Shown: positions 25,418-34,140, counted from the stretch's first letter. The stretch: DNA of 41,246 nt from Lachnospiraceae bacterium (GCA_900772845.1 CAAGSD010000088.1:1-41246); one strand, 5' to 3'. Notes: generated from the letters alone by a model not told the origin. Made by a program: numbers and translations.

Positions 25418-25849
25418 TCAAATCAGTTTAAATCCACTTAAATCAACATCCTCATACAGCCACCAGCATACATGCTGTGTTTCTTCATTCGTGTCCTGAG
25501 GACCACCTTCACTATAAACAAACCCACACGCCATTTTTTTATTTGGGTTGGGAAATTTCATTGTTTGCTCTACTATTTCTTTTTTCAAAAAACTGGACAC
25601 ACCGTAGTACTCTGGCTTCTTCATCAAATTGCCTGAAAATCCTCTGGGTTTTTTCCCCAGTTCAAAATATGATTTAAAATCTTCTCTGGTAATTTCATGA
25701 TTATCATCACTTTTTCTTTCAACTGCTCTATATGTTAAAATATTAGTATATTCAACTTTTGTACTATCAGGCAATTCAATTTCTTTATTCAATAACTTAT
25801 TTTTCAATATCACCGGAAACTTTTCACACAAACGTTTATCTAATTGCAT
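25418..25849 (-). CDS. Unknown protein in SecB-like cassette (first gene)
   Basis: A 143-aa soluble protein with no family I recognise. Features that could be conserved are EDFKSYFELGKKPRGF, EYYGVSSFLKKEIVE, KKMACGFVYSEGGPQ and the ending QHVCWWLYEDVDLSGF. It is compact, with mixed charge and no signal peptide. Start at 25849; an upstream 12-residue extension has no better site. First gene of an AT-rich cassette with an unknown partner and a SecB-like chaperone, so toxin, antitoxin or effector are all possible; nothing in the sequence decides this. Confidence 0.65.
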   Translation of the reverse strand: MQLDKRLCEKFPVILKNKLLNKEIELPDSTKVEYTNILTYRAVERKSDDNHEITREDFKSYFELGKKPRGFSGNLMKKPEYYGVSSFLKKEIVEQTMKFPNPNKKMACGFVYSEGGPQDTNEETQHVCWWLYEDVDLSGFKLI

Positions 25850-25871
25850 CTCCCGTTTTCCCCTTTTGTAT

Positions 25872-25899
25872 ATGATAAATATCAATACTTGTTACTCAA
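25872..25899 (-). promoter_or_regulatory. Candidate promoter of SecB-like cassette
   Basis: On the minus strand TTGAGT, 16 nt, then TATCAT (5 of 6). It lies 23 bp upstream of the first cassette gene. Confidence 0.5.
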
Positions 25900-26035
25900 G
25901 TTCATAGTATCATACTTTTGGAATAACGAAAAGAACTATTTATTTTGCGTTTTTTATTATAAATATAAACCTTTCAAAATAATTTTATACGGATTACTTG
26001 TAACACATCCCCCTTTTTACTATCTATACAATTAT

Positions 26036-26065
26036 AAAAAAGAAGTTGAACTTTACTTTTCAACT
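26036..26065 (-). terminator. Terminator after metA
   Basis: On the minus strand a 7-bp stem AGTTGAA/TTCAACT with an 8-nt loop, followed by TCTTTTTT. It lies 35 bp after the metA stop and closes the run from the flavoprotein gene to metA. Confidence 0.8.
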
Positions 26066-26100
26066 CCTCTTTTATCTGAAATTATTTAATTCATCATATT

Positions 26101-27018
26101 TTAGCGGATTTCCGCCAGATCATATGGTGTTGCCTGATATACATAATAATTCAGCCAGTTACTGTACAGGTTGTTGCAATGGGATCTCCATTGCAGCAAC
26201 GGCCTCTGCTCCGGATCATCGCCCGGATAGTAATTATAAGGAATCTGGATAGGTAAACCTTTATCCAGATCACGGTGATATTCGTTGTTCAGGGTGTAAC
26301 GGTCGTACTCCGGGTGTCCTGCCACGAAGATCTTTTTCCCTTCCTCGGCGATGGCCAGGAATACTCCGGCTTTTTCGGATTCTGCCAGGATCGTCAGGTC
26401 TTTGCAGGCATGGATCGCATCCGCCGGTGTCTCGGTATGTCTGCTGTGTGGTGCCAGGAAAATATCATCAAAGCCACGCACCAGCGGTATTTTCCGGTTG
26501 GAAACCTTGTGCTCATAGACGCCGAACAGCTTATGGGGCAGCTGTCTCTTATTGATTCCATAATAATGATAGAATCCTGCCTGTGCCGCCCAACAGATAT
26601 GTAAGGTGGAGGTCACATGGGTCTCCGCCCAGTCCAGGATCCGGCAGGTCTCATCCCAATAGTCCACTTCCTCAAAGGTAATGTCCTCCACCGGGGCACC
26701 GGTGACGATCATGCCGTCAAAGGTACGATCCTTGATCTCATCAAAAGTCGTATAAAATTTATTCAAATGACTGGCAGGAGTGTTTAAAGACACATGGCTC
26801 TTGGTGTTCATGAATGTCACGTCCACCTGCAGCGGTGTGTTAGACAGAGCACGCAGCAGCTGCAATTCCGTATCCTGCTTTACCGGCATATTGTTCAGGA
26901 TCAATACCTGCAGCGGACGCATATCCTGATGGATGGCTCGGAATTCATCCATGACGAATATGTTCTCATTTTCCAGTATCTCTTTCGCAGGCAGATCATT
27001 TTGAGTTTTAATAGGCAT
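26101..27018 (-). CDS. metAA: Homoserine O-acyltransferase MetA, probably acetyl-CoA specific
   Basis: A 305-aa MetA family enzyme that acylates homoserine, the first committed step of methionine synthesis. The catalytic Cys is C142 (STLHICWAAQAGFY), the catalytic His H235 and Glu E237 (VAGHPEYD). Residue 111 is Glu (TGAPVED). In this family Glu at 111 goes with acetyl-CoA and Gly with succinyl-CoA, so despite its usual name the enzyme is expected to be a homoserine O-acetyltransferase. Full length. GGAGG stands 8 nt upstream and the ligA stop is 26 bp away, so the two are probably co-transcribed. I see no SAM riboswitch or T-box directly upstream. Confidence 0.93.
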   Translation of the reverse strand: MPIKTQNDLPAKEILENENIFVMDEFRAIHQDMRPLQVLILNNMPVKQDTELQLLRALSNTPLQVDVTFMNTKSHVSLNTPASHLNKFYTTFDEIKDRTFDGMIVTGAPVEDITFEEVDYWDETCRILDWAETHVTSTLHICWAAQAGFYHYYGINKRQLPHKLFGVYEHKVSNRKIPLVRGFDDIFLAPHSRHTETPADAIHACKDLTILAESEKAGVFLAIAEEGKKIFVAGHPEYDRYTLNNEYHRDLDKGLPIQIPYNYYPGDDPEQRPLLQWRSHCNNLYSNWLNYYVYQATPYDLAEIR

Positions 27019-27044
27019 TTTTGTTTCCTCCGGGTCTTTCTTGC

Positions 27045-29018
27045 TTACTCCTCGTAAGGGATGTGATATCTTTTCAGGAATTCCTCTTCTGTCAGGATCG
27101 GAACCTGTAATTCTTTGGCTTTCTTATTTTTGGAAGATGTGGATGTAATGTCATTGTTGATCAGGCAGGTGGTCTTACCCGTCACGCTGCCGGTGACCTT
27201 ACCGCCCTTCTCCTCGATGACTTCCTTCAGGTCATTCCGGCTGGCATAATGGTTCAGGCTTCCCGTCACTACAAAGGACATTCCCACAAACATCTGTTCG
27301 TTCTCGTCGATCTGTGGCACCTCTATGGTCAGGAATTTCTTCAGATGGGCGATTTTTTCCAGATTTTCTTCATCCCGCATATAGTCTGCAAAGGCCGATG
27401 CCAGCACTTCCCCCACACCGGATATGGCACTTAAAGTCTCCACATCCGCCTTCTGCATCCGTTCCAGATCATAGTCAAAATACCGGCACAGCATCTTGGC
27501 ATTGGCCACACCGATCCCTGCGATTCCCAGTCCGTAGATCAGGCGGGGCAATGTGGTATGGCGGGCAGCTTCGATGCTGTCCATCATATTCTGATAGGAC
27601 TTTTCTCCGAACCCTTCCATTTCCGTAATGACATCTTTGTAACGATCCAGGCGGAACAGATCCGCATATTCATGGATAAAGCCCTGGTCGATCAGCTTCT
27701 CTAACGTCGCCTCAGAGAGACCATCGATATTCAGGGCATCTCTGCTGACAAACAGGGTGTAGGACTTGATCTCCTTGGCCGGGCATTTTTCGTTGGTACA
27801 GTACAGAGACTGCACTTCATTCATCTGTCGGATTTCCGTAGGCTGACCGCATACCGGGCACATCTTAGGGATCTCCACGTTATCACTGCCGGTCAGATTC
27901 TCGGCGATCTGCGGAATGATCATATTGGCTTTGTAGACCGTGATATGATCTCCGATGCCCAGGCGCAGCGCCCGCATAATGCTGATATTATGCACAGAAG
28001 CACGGCTGACCGTAGTGCCCTCCAGCTCCACCGGTTCGAAAATAGCCACCGGATTGATCAGGCCGGTACGGCTGGCGCTCCACTCGATCTCTTTTAAAGT
28101 GGTCTCCCGTAATTCATCCGCCCATTTAAACGCAATGGAATCTCTGGGGAATTTCGCCGTTCTGCCCAGAGACTGTCCGTAGCTGATGCTTTCATAAGTC
28201 AGTACCAGTCCATCGGAAGGAATATCGTAATGTTCGATCTTATGTTCAAAATCATCGATGGCCGACAGGATGTTTTCTTCTGTCACTGCCACATGTTCCA
28301 CCACAGCAAATCCCTGCTCCTGTAAAAAGGCGAACTGCGCTTCTTTGGAGTCATGGAAATCCACGCCATCTGCTTTCACTAAGGTAAACGCATAAAATCT
28401 GACATTTCGCTTCGCCGTGATCTCGTTGTTCAGCTGACGCACGGAACCGCTGCATAGATTACGGGGATTCTTATATTTTGCCTCAGCATCTGTGATCTCC
28501 CCGTTGATCTTCTCAAAATCACTGTAGGTGATCACCGCTTCTCCCCGCAGGATCAGTTCTCCGGTATAAGAAATATTGAGCGGAAGATTCTTAAACGTAC
28601 GGGCGTTATTGGTGATCACCTCTCCGATTTCACCGTTTCCTCTGGTTACCGCTTTTGCAAGTTTTCCTTCACGATACGTCAATACGATGGTCAGACCGTC
28701 CAATTTCCAGCTTAAAATTGCAGGATTCCCTTGCAGCCAGTCCCGCAGTTCTTCGCGGCTTTTCGTCTTGCCCAAAGACAGCATGGGACTTTCGTGACGC
28801 TCTTTCGGCAGCTCATCCACGGCTTCATAGCCTACAGTTACCGTGGGGCTGTTGGCCAGCGTAACACCTGTCTCTTTTTCCAGTTCCACCAGTTCATCAT
28901 AGAGCTTATCGTATTCATAATTGCTCATGATCTCCTGATCCTTGGCATAATAGCTCTCCGACGCTGCATTCAGTTGTTCTACCAGATCTTTGATCCGCTC
29001 TATTTTGGAAGACTGCAT
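27045..29018 (-). CDS. ligA: NAD-dependent DNA ligase LigA
   Basis: A 657-aa NAD-dependent DNA ligase. Domain Ia is seen at the start (YYAKDQEIMSNYEYDKLYDEL), the adenylated Lys is K105 (SWKLDGLTI), an OB fold follows, then a four-Cys zinc finger (CPVCGQPT and CTNEKCPAKE), helix-hairpin-helix repeats (LIYGLGIAGIGVANAKML) and a C-terminal BRCT domain (FVVTGSLNHYASRNDLKEVI). Length is slightly under the usual 665-670. In the usual motif the residue two before the Lys is Glu (ExKxDG); here it is Ser. That may be a lineage variant or point to a second paralogue. It stands between rluF-like and metA with short gaps on both sides. Confidence 0.95.
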   Translation of the reverse strand: MQSSKIERIKDLVEQLNAASESYYAKDQEIMSNYEYDKLYDELVELEKETGVTLANSPTVTVGYEAVDELPKERHESPMLSLGKTKSREELRDWLQGNPAILSWKLDGLTIVLTYREGKLAKAVTRGNGEIGEVITNNARTFKNLPLNISYTGELILRGEAVITYSDFEKINGEITDAEAKYKNPRNLCSGSVRQLNNEITAKRNVRFYAFTLVKADGVDFHDSKEAQFAFLQEQGFAVVEHVAVTEENILSAIDDFEHKIEHYDIPSDGLVLTYESISYGQSLGRTAKFPRDSIAFKWADELRETTLKEIEWSASRTGLINPVAIFEPVELEGTTVSRASVHNISIMRALRLGIGDHITVYKANMIIPQIAENLTGSDNVEIPKMCPVCGQPTEIRQMNEVQSLYCTNEKCPAKEIKSYTLFVSRDALNIDGLSEATLEKLIDQGFIHEYADLFRLDRYKDVITEMEGFGEKSYQNMMDSIEAARHTTLPRLIYGLGIAGIGVANAKMLCRYFDYDLERMQKADVETLSAISGVGEVLASAFADYMRDEENLEKIAHLKKFLTIEVPQIDENEQMFVGMSFVVTGSLNHYASRNDLKEVIEEKGGKVTGSVTGKTTCLINNDITSTSSKNKKAKELQVPILTEEEFLKRYHIPYEE

Positions 29019-29042
29019 CTTGTGTTCCTACCTTTACTCTTT

Positions 29043-29759
29043 TTAATCACGATTTAACATTCCTGCATCTTTTTGAAGCTGTTTCAGTTCTTCTCCGGTG
29101 ACCTCACGCCACCTTCCCGGCTTCAGATCCCCCAGCAGAACGTTCATGACCCGGACTCTTTTCAGTGCTTTTACTTTCGTTCCGCAGGCTTCACACATAC
29201 GTCGTATCTGTCTGTTGACTCCCTGGGTCAAAATAATACGGAACGTAAATTTCCCAATCTGTTCCACCTCGCACTGTCTGGTAGTGATATCCAGATCTTT
29301 CAGAAAAATTCCCTGTCGCATTTTTTCCAAAAAATCAGGTGTTATTTCTTTATCTGTCTTTACGATATACTCTTTTTCATGACGGTTAGCTCCCCGCATC
29401 ATGGCATTGATGAGGTCTCCGTCATTGGTCAGAAGGATCAGTCCCTCGGAATCCTTGTCCAGTCTCCCGGCATAAGTCACCCGTTCCGGATAATGAATCA
29501 TATCCATGATCTTTTTCTCTGCGTGAGGATCCCTCTCTGTACAGGTCACGCCTACCGGCTTGTAGAATGCCAGTACCTTACAGGCTTTTTTCCCCTGTAA
29601 TATCTTTTTGCCCACCTGTACGGTATCCGTTTCTTCTATCTGTTGTCCCATTCCGGCGATCTGCCCATTCACCAGTACTTTTCCCTGTTCGATCAGTTTG
29701 TCTGCGTCGCGTCTCGAACACACGCCGCATTGTGCCAGATATTTATTTAATCGTACCAC
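29043..29759 (-). CDS. RluB/RluF-type 23S rRNA pseudouridine synthase
   Basis: A 238-aa RsuA/RluB/RluE/RluF family enzyme. An N-terminal S4 RNA-binding domain (residues 1-60, MVRLNKYLAQCGVCSRRDAD) is followed by the synthase domain with catalytic Asp in AGRLDKDSEGLILLTNDGDL and the family motif VNRQIRRMCEACG. The C-terminus is close to RluF (ALKRVRVMNVLLGDLKPGRW), which modifies U2604, but RluB is not excluded. The start codon is GTG with GGAG 7 nt upstream. It is followed after 24 nt by ligA. Confidence 0.9.
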   Translation of the reverse strand: MVRLNKYLAQCGVCSRRDADKLIEQGKVLVNGQIAGMGQQIEETDTVQVGKKILQGKKACKVLAFYKPVGVTCTERDPHAEKKIMDMIHYPERVTYAGRLDKDSEGLILLTNDGDLINAMMRGANRHEKEYIVKTDKEITPDFLEKMRQGIFLKDLDITTRQCEVEQIGKFTFRIILTQGVNRQIRRMCEACGTKVKALKRVRVMNVLLGDLKPGRWREVTGEELKQLQKDAGMLNRD

Positions 29760-29798
29760 ACACTTCTCCTTCCGGAATTCTTACCGGTTTTATCAGAT

Positions 29799-30332
29799 TT
29801 ATTCTGCCGCTTCAAAATCACTGAGGCTTTTTACCTTTGGAATGCCGTTACCATTCTCTACGCCCAGCTTGGCCGTCTGGTCTGCCAGCTCGTTATATTT
29901 GACCTTGGAGTGGGCAGGGACTTTGGTAAAGCGGATCTGTATTTTCTGTCCCCAGCCCCGCATGGTCTGGGCGTATTTCTGTGTCAGTTCATTCTTGCTT
30001 TTCCAGGCGCCTGTGACCCATTTCTCAATCCCCTCGTAATCATAGCGGATCTCAATCGCAGAAAAGCCGCTGTTTAAGGCAAATCGGACCGCATACATGG
30101 CTCCCAGCATCTCACCGGAGACATTCCGTTGTTTCAGGGAGGCAGGATTGTCCCCATTGCCGTATTCCGTGTATATTCTTCCATCCGGAAGAATAAATAC
30201 ACAGCCAAATCCGTATTTTTTCAGACTATCCTGATAACTGCCGTCCACATATGCAAGCAGGCTGCCCTCCTTAGGACATTCCGCATTGTCTGCATTTTCG
30301 GGATATCTTCCCAGGCCATTCCATTCTGCCAT
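29799..30332 (-). CDS. rnhA: Ribonuclease HI
   Basis: A 177-aa RNase H type 1, removing the RNA strand of RNA-DNA hybrids. The four acidic active-site residues are D30 (LAYVDGSYQ), E74 (NVSGEMLGA), D98 (IRYDYEGIEKW) and D151 (YNELADQTAK), with the conserved His at 141 (VPAHSKVKYN). The first 22 residues are a short non-conserved lead-in; the N-terminal RNA-binding domain present in many Firmicutes homologues is absent. AAAGGAG is 13 nt upstream of the ATG, a little far. In a run with the flavoprotein gene (51 bp upstream) and the pseudouridine synthase (39 bp downstream). Confidence 0.92.
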   Translation of the reverse strand: MAEWNGLGRYPENADNAECPKEGSLLAYVDGSYQDSLKKYGFGCVFILPDGRIYTEYGNGDNPASLKQRNVSGEMLGAMYAVRFALNSGFSAIEIRYDYEGIEKWVTGAWKSKNELTQKYAQTMRGWGQKIQIRFTKVPAHSKVKYNELADQTAKLGVENGNGIPKVKSLSDFEAAE

Positions 30333-30383
30333 AGTTTATGTCTGTCTCCTTTTTTCGATTCAGAAACCATATATCGAAGCATC

Positions 30384-31004
30384 TTAGCGGATAAAATTGG
30401 TCTTTTGTGCAGGCTCTCTTTCCGGGAAGTTCACTCCGGCAGCCTTTCCTGCCTCGATACATTTCAGCAACCATGCCATGTTGTTGCCAAGGGTGCGCAT
30501 GGTCTGCATTCCTTCCAGATCCTGCTTTACTTCTTCCGGGGTATTGCCGTGTACCTGATTCCAGTACTGGCTGGATACCACCGGCATACAGTTGATGGTA
30601 AAATATTTGTTCAGCTGGTCGAATGCTGCAGAGGCTCCGCCTCGTCTGCAGCTTACAATACAGGCTCCCGGCTTACCCTGAAAAAGTGCACTCTTGCCAT
30701 AAAAAGCCCTGTCAAGGAAAGAAGTGATCATTCCGGAGGCCGATGCATAATGCACCGGAGATCCAAAAATAAAGCCGTCCGCAGTTTTTGCCTTTTCCAC
30801 AAATTCGTTCACGCCATCTTCCCTGAAACATTTTCCTGTCTTCAGGCAGGCACCGCATCCGATGCATCCGGCAATGGGCTGTGTGCCCACCTGTATGATC
30901 TCTGTCTCAATGCCGTTTTTCTCAAGTGCTCCCGCTGCTTCTTCCAGTGCGGTGTAAGTACATCCCTTTGCATGTCCGCTTCCGTTTAATAATAATACTT
31001 TCAT
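30384..31004 (-). CDS. Iron-sulfur flavoprotein of the NADPH-dependent FMN reductase family
   Basis: A 206-aa flavodoxin-fold protein. LLLNGSGHAKGCTYTALEEA is the FMN phosphate-binding loop and FGSPVHYASASG the isoalloxazine contact. The cysteines at 47, 50, 53 and 59 (GCIGCGACLKTGKC) fit the compact CX2CX2CX4-7C motif of iron-sulfur flavoproteins that carry a 4Fe-4S cluster, so it is more likely an electron carrier than a simple FMN reductase. GAGG stands 8 nt upstream. First gene of the run reaching metA. Physiological partner unknown. Confidence 0.85.
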   Translation of the reverse strand: MKVLLLNGSGHAKGCTYTALEEAAGALEKNGIETEIIQVGTQPIAGCIGCGACLKTGKCFREDGVNEFVEKAKTADGFIFGSPVHYASASGMITSFLDRAFYGKSALFQGKPGACIVSCRRGGASAAFDQLNKYFTINCMPVVSSQYWNQVHGNTPEEVKQDLEGMQTMRTLGNNMAWLLKCIEAGKAAGVNFPEREPAQKTNFIR

Positions 31005-31034
31005 TCTTCTACCTCGATTTCCATGCCTACAAGC

Positions 31035-31074
31035 AGGCAGAAACCCCTGTTATGATAACAGTGAGTTTCTGCCT
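31035..31074. other. Long hairpin between diguanylate cyclase and flavoprotein genes
   Basis: Outer arms AGGCAGAAAC/GTTTCTGCCT (10 bp perfect) and inner arms CTGTTA/TAACAG. No T-run follows on either strand, so it is a poor terminator; it lies in the 5' leader of the flavoprotein gene or in the 3' end of the diguanylate cyclase mRNA. Confidence 0.65.
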
Positions 31075-31132
31075 CCCGTTTCGCACTTATGTTTCTCTTA
31101 TTTCTTTCTCTTCTTTTTCTCCTAATTTCTCT

Positions 31133-32809
31133 TTATTCCGGTTTCTCTTCTTCCGGCTTCTTATAAAAAGCAAAATCATTTTTGCCGTTTTTCTTCACCT
31201 GATACATAGCATCATCCGCACACACGATCAACTGTTCCAGATTATCTGTATCCTTTGGATAGCTTGCGATACCGATACTGCCTCCGATCCTGCGTTTCGT
31301 TCCGCAGAGTACCACATCCCTGGTAAATACCTGTCTGCACTGGTATGCCGTCTTCTCTACCAGCATATTCTGGCTGCTGCGCAGGATCAGAATGAATTCA
31401 TCTCCTGCGAAGCGGTAGGAAGTCAGGATCTGGGACTGCATATCCCTCAGACGGCTGGCCACCTGCTGCAGTGCCTCATCTCCTGCGGTATGTCCATAAG
31501 TATCGTTGATTTTCTTAAAATTGTCAATATCCAGCATCATGACGGTACAGGGTATCTCTGCATCGATCAGGCATTTCAGATCCTTCATGAATTTACTCCG
31601 GTTCGGAAGTCCGGTCAGGAAGTCATGCTGTGCAGCCGACTCCATCACGTTCCTGGCTTCTTCCAGTTCCTCCAGTAATTTTCTTCTGCGGAAATTATCA
31701 AAGCATACCCATAGGATGATCACAGTCAGTGCAATGATCAGAATCAATGCAGGAATTAATGCTTCCTTATTTCTGATAAAGAAATTCTCTTCATGATTCA
31801 CAAACTCTGTGTCTTCCGGAAACTGTTCCGCATCCAGGTCGAATTTCTTCATCACTTTTTCATCTACGCAATAGATGTTAGGGCTGTCCTGCACTACACT
31901 GATCTCTCCACTGTCCGTCCCGTTCGCAATGTCCATAGCCATATGCGCTGCGATTTCTCCTGATTTAAACATGGAAACCACGTTGCCGCCCAACAATCCA
32001 TCGCCGATGCCTGCTTCCACCATGCGGTAGACCGGCACCTTGGCATACCTTACGATCGTACGCACTGCCTGCGCACTGTTATATTGTTTCTCACTGCCAT
32101 CCTTCGACATTGTGATATAAATCAATATCGTCTGATCATCCACTTTACTGATGGCCTGCTGCAGTCTGGCTGTTGTAAGCTCCGAGGAATTGATCTCGGA
32201 GAATTCCAGATCGGGATATTCTTTTGCTGTGCTATAGAAGTTCTTCCTCTCCGCTTGGCCCGTCACCGAATCATCCAGGATGGCCACCACCTTGGTAGCT
32301 TCGGGATTCACCTGTAATGCCATATCAATGTTTTTTTCCACGGACAGTGTTTCCAGGATTCCGGTCACAAGAGGATTTTCTGCCGCTTTCATGGCATATT
32401 CTACATCATTCACACCTTCAAACACAATGGGGATATCATCAAACAGTTCTTCCCTGTATTCCATCGCAAACTGAAGTGCCGCATCATCTCCCACGATCAC
32501 AACATCATAGGGGGCTGTATTCTCCAGATGATATTGCAGCATATCATGGAACATATTCAGCCACTCATCTGTCCGGAACCGCTTCGTGTCCATGAATTCA
32601 TAATCAAGGGTGGTATTTTCATCCACCCCTGCTTTAATGCCTTCAATCTGCGTCTGTACTGTATCCCAGCCATAGGAATAAGAGCTGATAAACAGTATTC
32701 TTTTTCCCTGCCCGCTTTCCTGTGCCTCTGCCTGTACGGAAGCTGTTCCCATAACTCCCATGCTTATGAGAATAGCTAATGATAGCAGTAAAGCTTTCCA
32801 CTTTCTCAT
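31133..32809 (-). CDS. Membrane diguanylate cyclase with ABC-type substrate-binding sensor
   Basis: A 558-aa protein: signal sequence (residues 1-27), an extracytoplasmic ABC_sub_bind/TrpX-type ligand-binding domain (about 36-320, RILFISSYSYGWDTVQTQIE onward), a membrane helix (about 347-367, LIPALILIIALTVIILWVCF), a short helix and a GGDEF domain. The active-site loop reads AGDEF (near residue 469), a functional variant, and HDFLTGLPNRSKF and LDIDNFKKINDTYGH are complete, so it should make cyclic di-GMP. The residues at the inhibitory I-site (normally RxxD, five before the loop) are not RxxD, so product inhibition is unlikely. Ligand unknown. GGGGGA is upstream of the ATG. It is the only cyclic di-GMP enzyme in the window. 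Confidence 0.9.
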   Translation of the reverse strand: MRKWKALLLSLAILISMGVMGTASVQAEAQESGQGKRILFISSYSYGWDTVQTQIEGIKAGVDENTTLDYEFMDTKRFRTDEWLNMFHDMLQYHLENTAPYDVVIVGDDAALQFAMEYREELFDDIPIVFEGVNDVEYAMKAAENPLVTGILETLSVEKNIDMALQVNPEATKVVAILDDSVTGQAERKNFYSTAKEYPDLEFSEINSSELTTARLQQAISKVDDQTILIYITMSKDGSEKQYNSAQAVRTIVRYAKVPVYRMVEAGIGDGLLGGNVVSMFKSGEIAAHMAMDIANGTDSGEISVVQDSPNIYCVDEKVMKKFDLDAEQFPEDTEFVNHEENFFIRNKEALIPALILIIALTVIILWVCFDNFRRRKLLEELEEARNVMESAAQHDFLTGLPNRSKFMKDLKCLIDAEIPCTVMMLDIDNFKKINDTYGHTAGDEALQQVASRLRDMQSQILTSYRFAGDEFILILRSSQNMLVEKTAYQCRQVFTRDVVLCGTKRRIGGSIGIASYPKDTDNLEQLIVCADDAMYQVKKNGKNDFAFYKKPEEEKPE

Positions 32810-32846
32810 ATTTTGTTGTCCCCCAATTCCAATTCATTTCTGTCAC

Positions 32847-32859
32847 TTGTACCGTACAA
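32847..32859. promoter_or_regulatory. Palindrome in front of the diguanylate cyclase gene
   Basis: TTGTAC-c-GTACAA, a perfect 13-bp palindrome about 40 bp upstream of the start, with further GTAC half-sites nearby. A possible repressor site; no clear promoter was found with it. Confidence 0.35.
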
Positions 32860-32937
32860 TTTATGTACTTGTATCTATCTGGTACTATTTTACCACACAA
32901 CCATCTGAAAACAAAGAGATTAATTTCATCTCTCAGA

Positions 32938-33903
32938 CTAATTTAGTCTTGAAATGATGCCTTCTTCTTTTTTCTCTTTCATTTTTCCGATAACGGTAGG
33001 GATTGCTCCGAGTGCCACAAACAGATACTGTAAAATCAGATTGCCTATGTAACTTCCCATATCAATCACTTCTTCGGAAAGCAGCGCAGGGATCAGACGA
33101 TAACACTCGAACAGACTATAACCTGCTTCCGCACCGCCGCCCTGATTGAACAAAATAATCGCCCAGTCCACACGGTCTGCAAAATAGGTCATAAGGATCA
33201 TGATCGCAACGCTGATGGCCACTGCCTTTTTGGTCAGTTTTCCGCCCAGCATCTCATATCCCTTCAACACACACACCGCCATAATAACACCGGATAATGC
33301 TGCTACATATCCCAGTTGGCTTAAGATCAGAACACTGATCATTCCCAACAGGGATCCTAACAGGGCACCTACAATACCTCCTACAATGTTTTCTTTCTTC
33401 TGCGCCGTCTGCTGTGCCTTCATTGCGATGTCACTGCGCATCTTCGTCTCGCAGTCCGGACATAAATGATAATATTCACCGCCCATTCTGAACGCTCCGG
33501 TCTCTACATTCTGACCGCACAGATCACAGCAGGGGCTGTAACTGTTTGTACGCAGGAATGTCGTTGTAGCTGCAAGTGCTTCGTTCAATGTATCCTTACA
33601 TTTTTCCGCATTGGACTGTGCCTTCAGTGATACTCTGATATCCAGATTCTTCTGACCAAAACTTGCGATCTTCTTGCTGCTTTTCCGAAACCCTTTCACT
33701 GCCTGCTTGTCAAATGTCGACCCGTCAGCGCTTTTTGCCGCCGTATGCAGTGCCATCATATACGGATATCTTGCATCGGGTGCATAGACGATAAAGTCAA
33801 ACCCATCCCGTTCCCCATGAAACAAGTCATTGGTTTCATCATAACGCAATCCGGTTCCCATGGCAATCTGCTGATAATTTTCAATCTTCTTTTTCTGATT
33901 CAT
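32938..33903 (-). CDS. Zinc-ribbon membrane protein of unknown function
   Basis: A 321-aa protein. The first 120 residues are soluble and mixed. A four-Cys zinc-ribbon-like motif follows (CCDLCGQ, then HLCPDCETK about 25 residues on). The second half has about four hydrophobic segments (IVGGIVGALLGSLLGMISVL, VAALSGVIMAVCVL, VAISVAIMILMTYFA, and LILQYLFVALGAIPTVI near the end). No catalytic motif is seen. GGGAG is placed well upstream of the ATG. It stands alone between the diguanylate cyclase and the terminator at 34042. I cannot assign a function. Confidence 0.8.
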   Translation of the reverse strand: MNQKKKIENYQQIAMGTGLRYDETNDLFHGERDGFDFIVYAPDARYPYMMALHTAAKSADGSTFDKQAVKGFRKSSKKIASFGQKNLDIRVSLKAQSNAEKCKDTLNEALAATTTFLRTNSYSPCCDLCGQNVETGAFRMGGEYYHLCPDCETKMRSDIAMKAQQTAQKKENIVGGIVGALLGSLLGMISVLILSQLGYVAALSGVIMAVCVLKGYEMLGGKLTKKAVAISVAIMILMTYFADRVDWAIILFNQGGGAEAGYSLFECYRLIPALLSEEVIDMGSYIGNLILQYLFVALGAIPTVIGKMKEKKEEGIISRLN

Positions 33904-34041
33904 TTTTCTCCCAATCCTTTGTAATAAAAAATTAGTAATCGCTCTAAAGCGTTACGAAAATCACACTTTTCTATTTTACACTTTACCGTGTTAACATGCA
34001 ACCCTATTAGGGGGTTTTTAGCCGATTAACCTATTTACTAT

Positions 34042-34080
34042 AAAAAAACTGTAGGCACATCTGTGTAACCTACAGTTTTT
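34042..34080 (-). terminator. Bidirectional intrinsic terminator
   Basis: Arms AAAAACTGTAGG and CCTACAGTTTTT around a 13-nt loop. On the minus strand a run of seven T follows. It lies 60 bp after the stop of the cysteine-protease-like gene and would also work from the plus strand. Confidence 0.85.
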
Positions 34081-34140
34081 GAACTTCCTTATAAATAGAA
34101 CAAGGTAATCGAAATCACGCAAATACAGATTTGCATTCCA

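Noticed and set aside
27019..27044. SAM riboswitch or T-box before metA
   Set aside because: The gap to ligA is only 26 bp and holds little more than the ribosome binding site.
31133..32809. Two-component sensor kinase
   Set aside because: The cytoplasmic domain is GGDEF-type; no histidine kinase motifs are present.
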